A DNA stretch of 64,000 bases from Ryuthela nishihirai (lineage: Eukaryota; Arthropoda; Arachnida; Araneae; Heptathelidae). Both the position numbers and the translations under genes were made by a program. Where the stretch lies: NCBI GenBank assembly GCA_038380435.1, contig JAWZYU010000034.1, positions 6,802,704 through 6,866,703 of the forward strand. The letters are read 5' to 3'. The notes under the pieces were generated by a model. The model saw only the letters and a program-made list of their open reading frames with translations, made no database searches and had not been told where the DNA came from. Of the stretch, positions 61,670 through 64,000 are shown piece by piece (the stretch's first letter is position 1; each line of letters starts with the position of its first letter).

Positions 61670-62340
61670 AGCCCCCCCCCCCTCATCTATCTTATTTCTT
61701 TTCACTCAACATTTGGTGGTTTCTGGATTTATCAAAACAGTTGTTCCACCACATCTTTTGTATGTGATGGACAAGCTTAACGATTTATGTCTCAAATGAA
61801 AGCTTATGATGTGGGGAAGTATCATAGACTACACAAAATTACCCCATGCTCTCCCCCCCCCCCCCAAAAAAAAAGGGAAAATATGAAAATGATTGTTCTG
61901 CTATATCTTCAGAATGCAAGAGCTGAAAATAACAAGCTATGCATCAAATGAGAGCTTATGACATCAGGAATGTTACACATTAAAAGATTTTCACCCCCTT
62001 TCCTTCTTACCCCCTACAAAAGGGGAAATATATTAACACTATTATTTTGTTATATCTTCTGAATGTGAGAACCTACAATTAGTTGTCAAGTGAAAGCTCA
62101 TATGAAGATCATCGTAAATGTCTCAAATTTTGCCCCCATCATTTTCCCTCTCCCGAAACAAGGGGGGAATTTTGGAGGGAATGGGGGATCTTAGTATGTT
62201 ATATCTCAAGTTGAAGTTTGTGATGTCTACAGTGTCATGAGCTACCTTAAAATGACTCCAAAAGTAGTGGAAGGGAAACTGTGGTCAAAGTTTATGAGTC
62301 GTATGTCAAATGAAAATTTCTGAATGTAGGTATTTTTAGT
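61670..62340. repeat. Second copy of the 150-bp tandem array
   Basis: Four units of the family seen at 1800-2755. The TATATCTTC-type block recurs near 61745, 61900, 62045 and 62195, a 150-bp period, with CAAATGAAAGCTTATGA-type, C-run and GGGAAAATATGAAAA-type blocks between. Confidence 0.7.
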
Positions 62341-62387
62341 GACAAAGAAAAAATGTAAAATTAAAAAATTTGAAAGATACCTATCAT

Positions 62388-62575
62388 CCCATATGCACTC
62401 AAAAAAGTAGAAAATAAAACTAAAGCATATTGATGGTGCAATCAGACTGGATTTGTATTCACTTCAAAGGAAGATAGGGTGCCAATTTACCTATTCAACA
62501 AAATTGCTATTTCAAACAAATTACACCATCAATATGCTTTTGTTTTATTTTTCTACTTTTTACAGTGCATGTGGG
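62388..62575. repeat. Inverted repeat with 52-bp arms
   Basis: Arms 62388-62438 and 62524-62575 are inverted complements with a few changes; CACCATCAATATGCTTTTGT and its partner form the inner part, CCCATATGCACT and AGTGCATGTGGG the outer. The 85-bp loop is unique. It is likely a MITE or a snap-back product. Confidence 0.8.
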
Positions 62576-63337
62576 AATTTTTTAATTTATTTGTATTTTT
62601 TTTCTTTCTTACTTATTTATTATTCCTTTCAAAAACATCTTACATCAATGAATTTAGGAAGTTATATACTTTTTAGATAGTAAAAAGTGTATGAAATATC
62701 ATTAAAATCTTTGATGGGTTAGGAACTGGCTTTTTAATTGACCCCCTCATATAACTACATTATTTTGTATAATTTTATTTTTAAAAATTCTCTGCATTAG
62801 CAAAATAAATTACTTAACAATAAATAATTTAATCAATTATTTGACAGTGACAATAGATTAAAATTATTTAACACATTGGGTCTTGATTTAAAGTTTTCAT
62901 CTTGCATGTCCCAGAGTGCATATTTAAATTTGGCTATTTAAATCTCAATCTGGCAAAAATCGTGAATTTTTTTGTAATATCTATTGTGATTTTTTTTTCA
63001 AACAAATTATAATTTATTGTCATAAAAATAGCAGTGATTGCATGTGTGGCATTAGTTTCAGTTATAATGCAAATTGTGATACTATTAATTAATAAAACCA
63101 CAGCTACTTTAAATATTCATTTAATCCACGATAAAAGTTGTATTACAAAAAGTTATTCAATCAGCCCAATATAAGTATGTGGTGGGATTTACAAGCTTAT
63201 AGCAACAAGAGCAGATATGAACCCCTTGGCTACTTTTCTATGCTCTGTGCTTGTGCTGATATATCAACATTTGTCGCAGCTCATCTTATACATTTACCTA
63301 TTCATAAAGAAGTTAGAGAGTGACAAATAATTATATT
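62576..63337. other. AT-rich intron, nothing recognised
   Basis: No repeat or exon recognised. Confidence 0.45.
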
Positions 63338-63450
63338 TAACAGTCCTTGGTTCTCACTGGCACAGCGGCTAAGGCTGACCTCTTTAGATGTTAAAGCAGC
63401 TATCTGATGTTCCTAGCCTGAGGGTCGAATTTTTCTTCCTCTTAGCACAC
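63338..63450 (+). mobile_element. Possible tRNA-like repeat piece
   Basis: TGGCACAGCGGCTAAGG resembles an A-box and GAGGGTCGAATTT a B-box, about 65 bp apart. There is no second copy in the window, so this stays tentative. Confidence 0.3.
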
Positions 63451-63679
63451 CAATCCTAAAACCTCAGCTTGATGTTAAAACGTAGCAGAAGGTTCTAGAA
63501 ACATTTATTACACGTCACTTTGCTGGTTGAGTTGTAGACAGTCTTTCATGCCCTGTCTTCAGCAATTGCCAAAGATATTTTTTTTTTGCCTTGACCAACT
63601 ACTATCACTAAAACTGGTTTTAGTCGTCATAAATTGCATACCTTTCATGCTTACTTCAGCGATTTAAACAACATTTACT

Positions 63680-63958
63680 TCAATTCTTTAAAAAAAAGGA
63701 TAGTTTAGTCCAATTAATTAAAACATTAAAATAAACTAAAACTCCTCCGGAACGACGCATTTCACCAACTAATCTTTCTTTCGCATCTTCAGGCTCAGTT
63801 ACCGGTAGCGTGTTCATCGGCTTTATACTATCCCGCTCAACGGTAATGTGCCCTGATGTAGTTGGGCTTATGCCCACCTTATGCTGATTAAGGAGATTCC
63901 ATGCTGCAGCTAAGGGTGGTATATCAGTGTTACATATACGGTTACGGTTTTTATGCAT
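63680..63958 (-). other. Unidentified open frame, possibly coding
   Basis: A 92-codon frame on the minus strand. The part from about 63958 to 63745 has balanced codon use, more G+C and CpG than the surrounding intron, and ordinary protein composition, for example DIPPLAAAWNLLNQHKVGIS and LPVTEPEDAKERLVGEMRRS. The frame stays open upstream to a possible TATATGCAG acceptor near 63970, and a CCG/GTAACTG donor-like site lies at about 63800. I do not recognise the protein. It could be an exon of an antisense gene, a transposon fragment or chance. Confidence 0.35.
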
Positions 63959-64000
63959 GAGGAGCTTTTCTGCATATAATTATTGATATTTTGTTTTTGG

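Noticed and set aside
60837..64000. Next spastin exon (arginine fingers, FIKRVY-type sequence)
   Set aside because: I looked for it in the frame after 60836 and found no match before the window end.
1..64000. Defence island, biosynthetic cluster or other multi-gene system
   Set aside because: Only one cellular gene is seen and everything else is intronic repeat. Nothing supports a new protein-based system.

Overview
This is a eukaryotic, clearly metazoan, nuclear window: strongly AT-rich, almost entirely intronic, and full of decayed transposable elements. The one cellular gene I can support is spastin, the microtubule-severing AAA ATPase. It lies on the + strand and both its ends are outside the window. 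Ten exons (84, 240, 176, 154, 65, 75, 72, 76, 92 and 80 bp) run from the middle of the MIT domain (6374) to just before the arginine fingers (60836). All ten join in frame with GT-AG borders. Intron density, spastin sequence and the mix of tRNA-derived SINEs, RTE-like LINEs, Penelope-like elements and Tc1/mariner, hAT and piggyBac relics suggest an arthropod, perhaps a chelicerate. That placement is inference and weak.

Layout. 1-6373: a dead Tc1-like element, a diverged tandem array of about 150-bp units, and a Penelope-like inverted repeat holding SINEs. 6458-11042: SINEs and a rotted antisense LINE. 11283-22663: a mariner with a nested SINE, a second Tc1-like relic, and another antisense LINE with SINEs inside. 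22818-32553: a sense-strand LINE split by insertions, and an unusual tRNA-headed repeat that occurs in tandem and inverted. 32629-42478: further tandem arrays, hAT and piggyBac MITEs, and paired perfect hairpins. 42555-55957 (13.4 kb, the largest intron): a long-terminal-inverted-repeat element holding the best LINE copy, which holds a young SINE, followed by a Penelope-like inverted pair with a recognisable GIY-YIG region. 56050-64000: SINEs, MITE hairpins and a second copy of the 150-bp array.

Four tRNA-headed repeat families recur. Names are local to this answer. SINE-A: Met/Thr-like head, about 390 bp, (AACCC)n tail, 19 pieces. SINE-B: Ser/Leu-like head, 3' end resembling the LINE 3' end, 14 pieces. 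SINE-C: Thr-like head inside a roughly 320-bp unit that also tandemises. SINE-D: two copies near 56.2-56.9 kb.

I found no CRISPR, operon, rRNA, functional tRNA gene or other prokaryotic-style system. The most interesting material is repeat biology: the tandem/inverted tRNA-headed unit, the Penelope-like inverted pairs with a hammerhead-like motif, twin 21-bp-arm hairpins, SINE-LINE tail sharing, and local template-switch scars. All coordinates and comparisons were made by eye.
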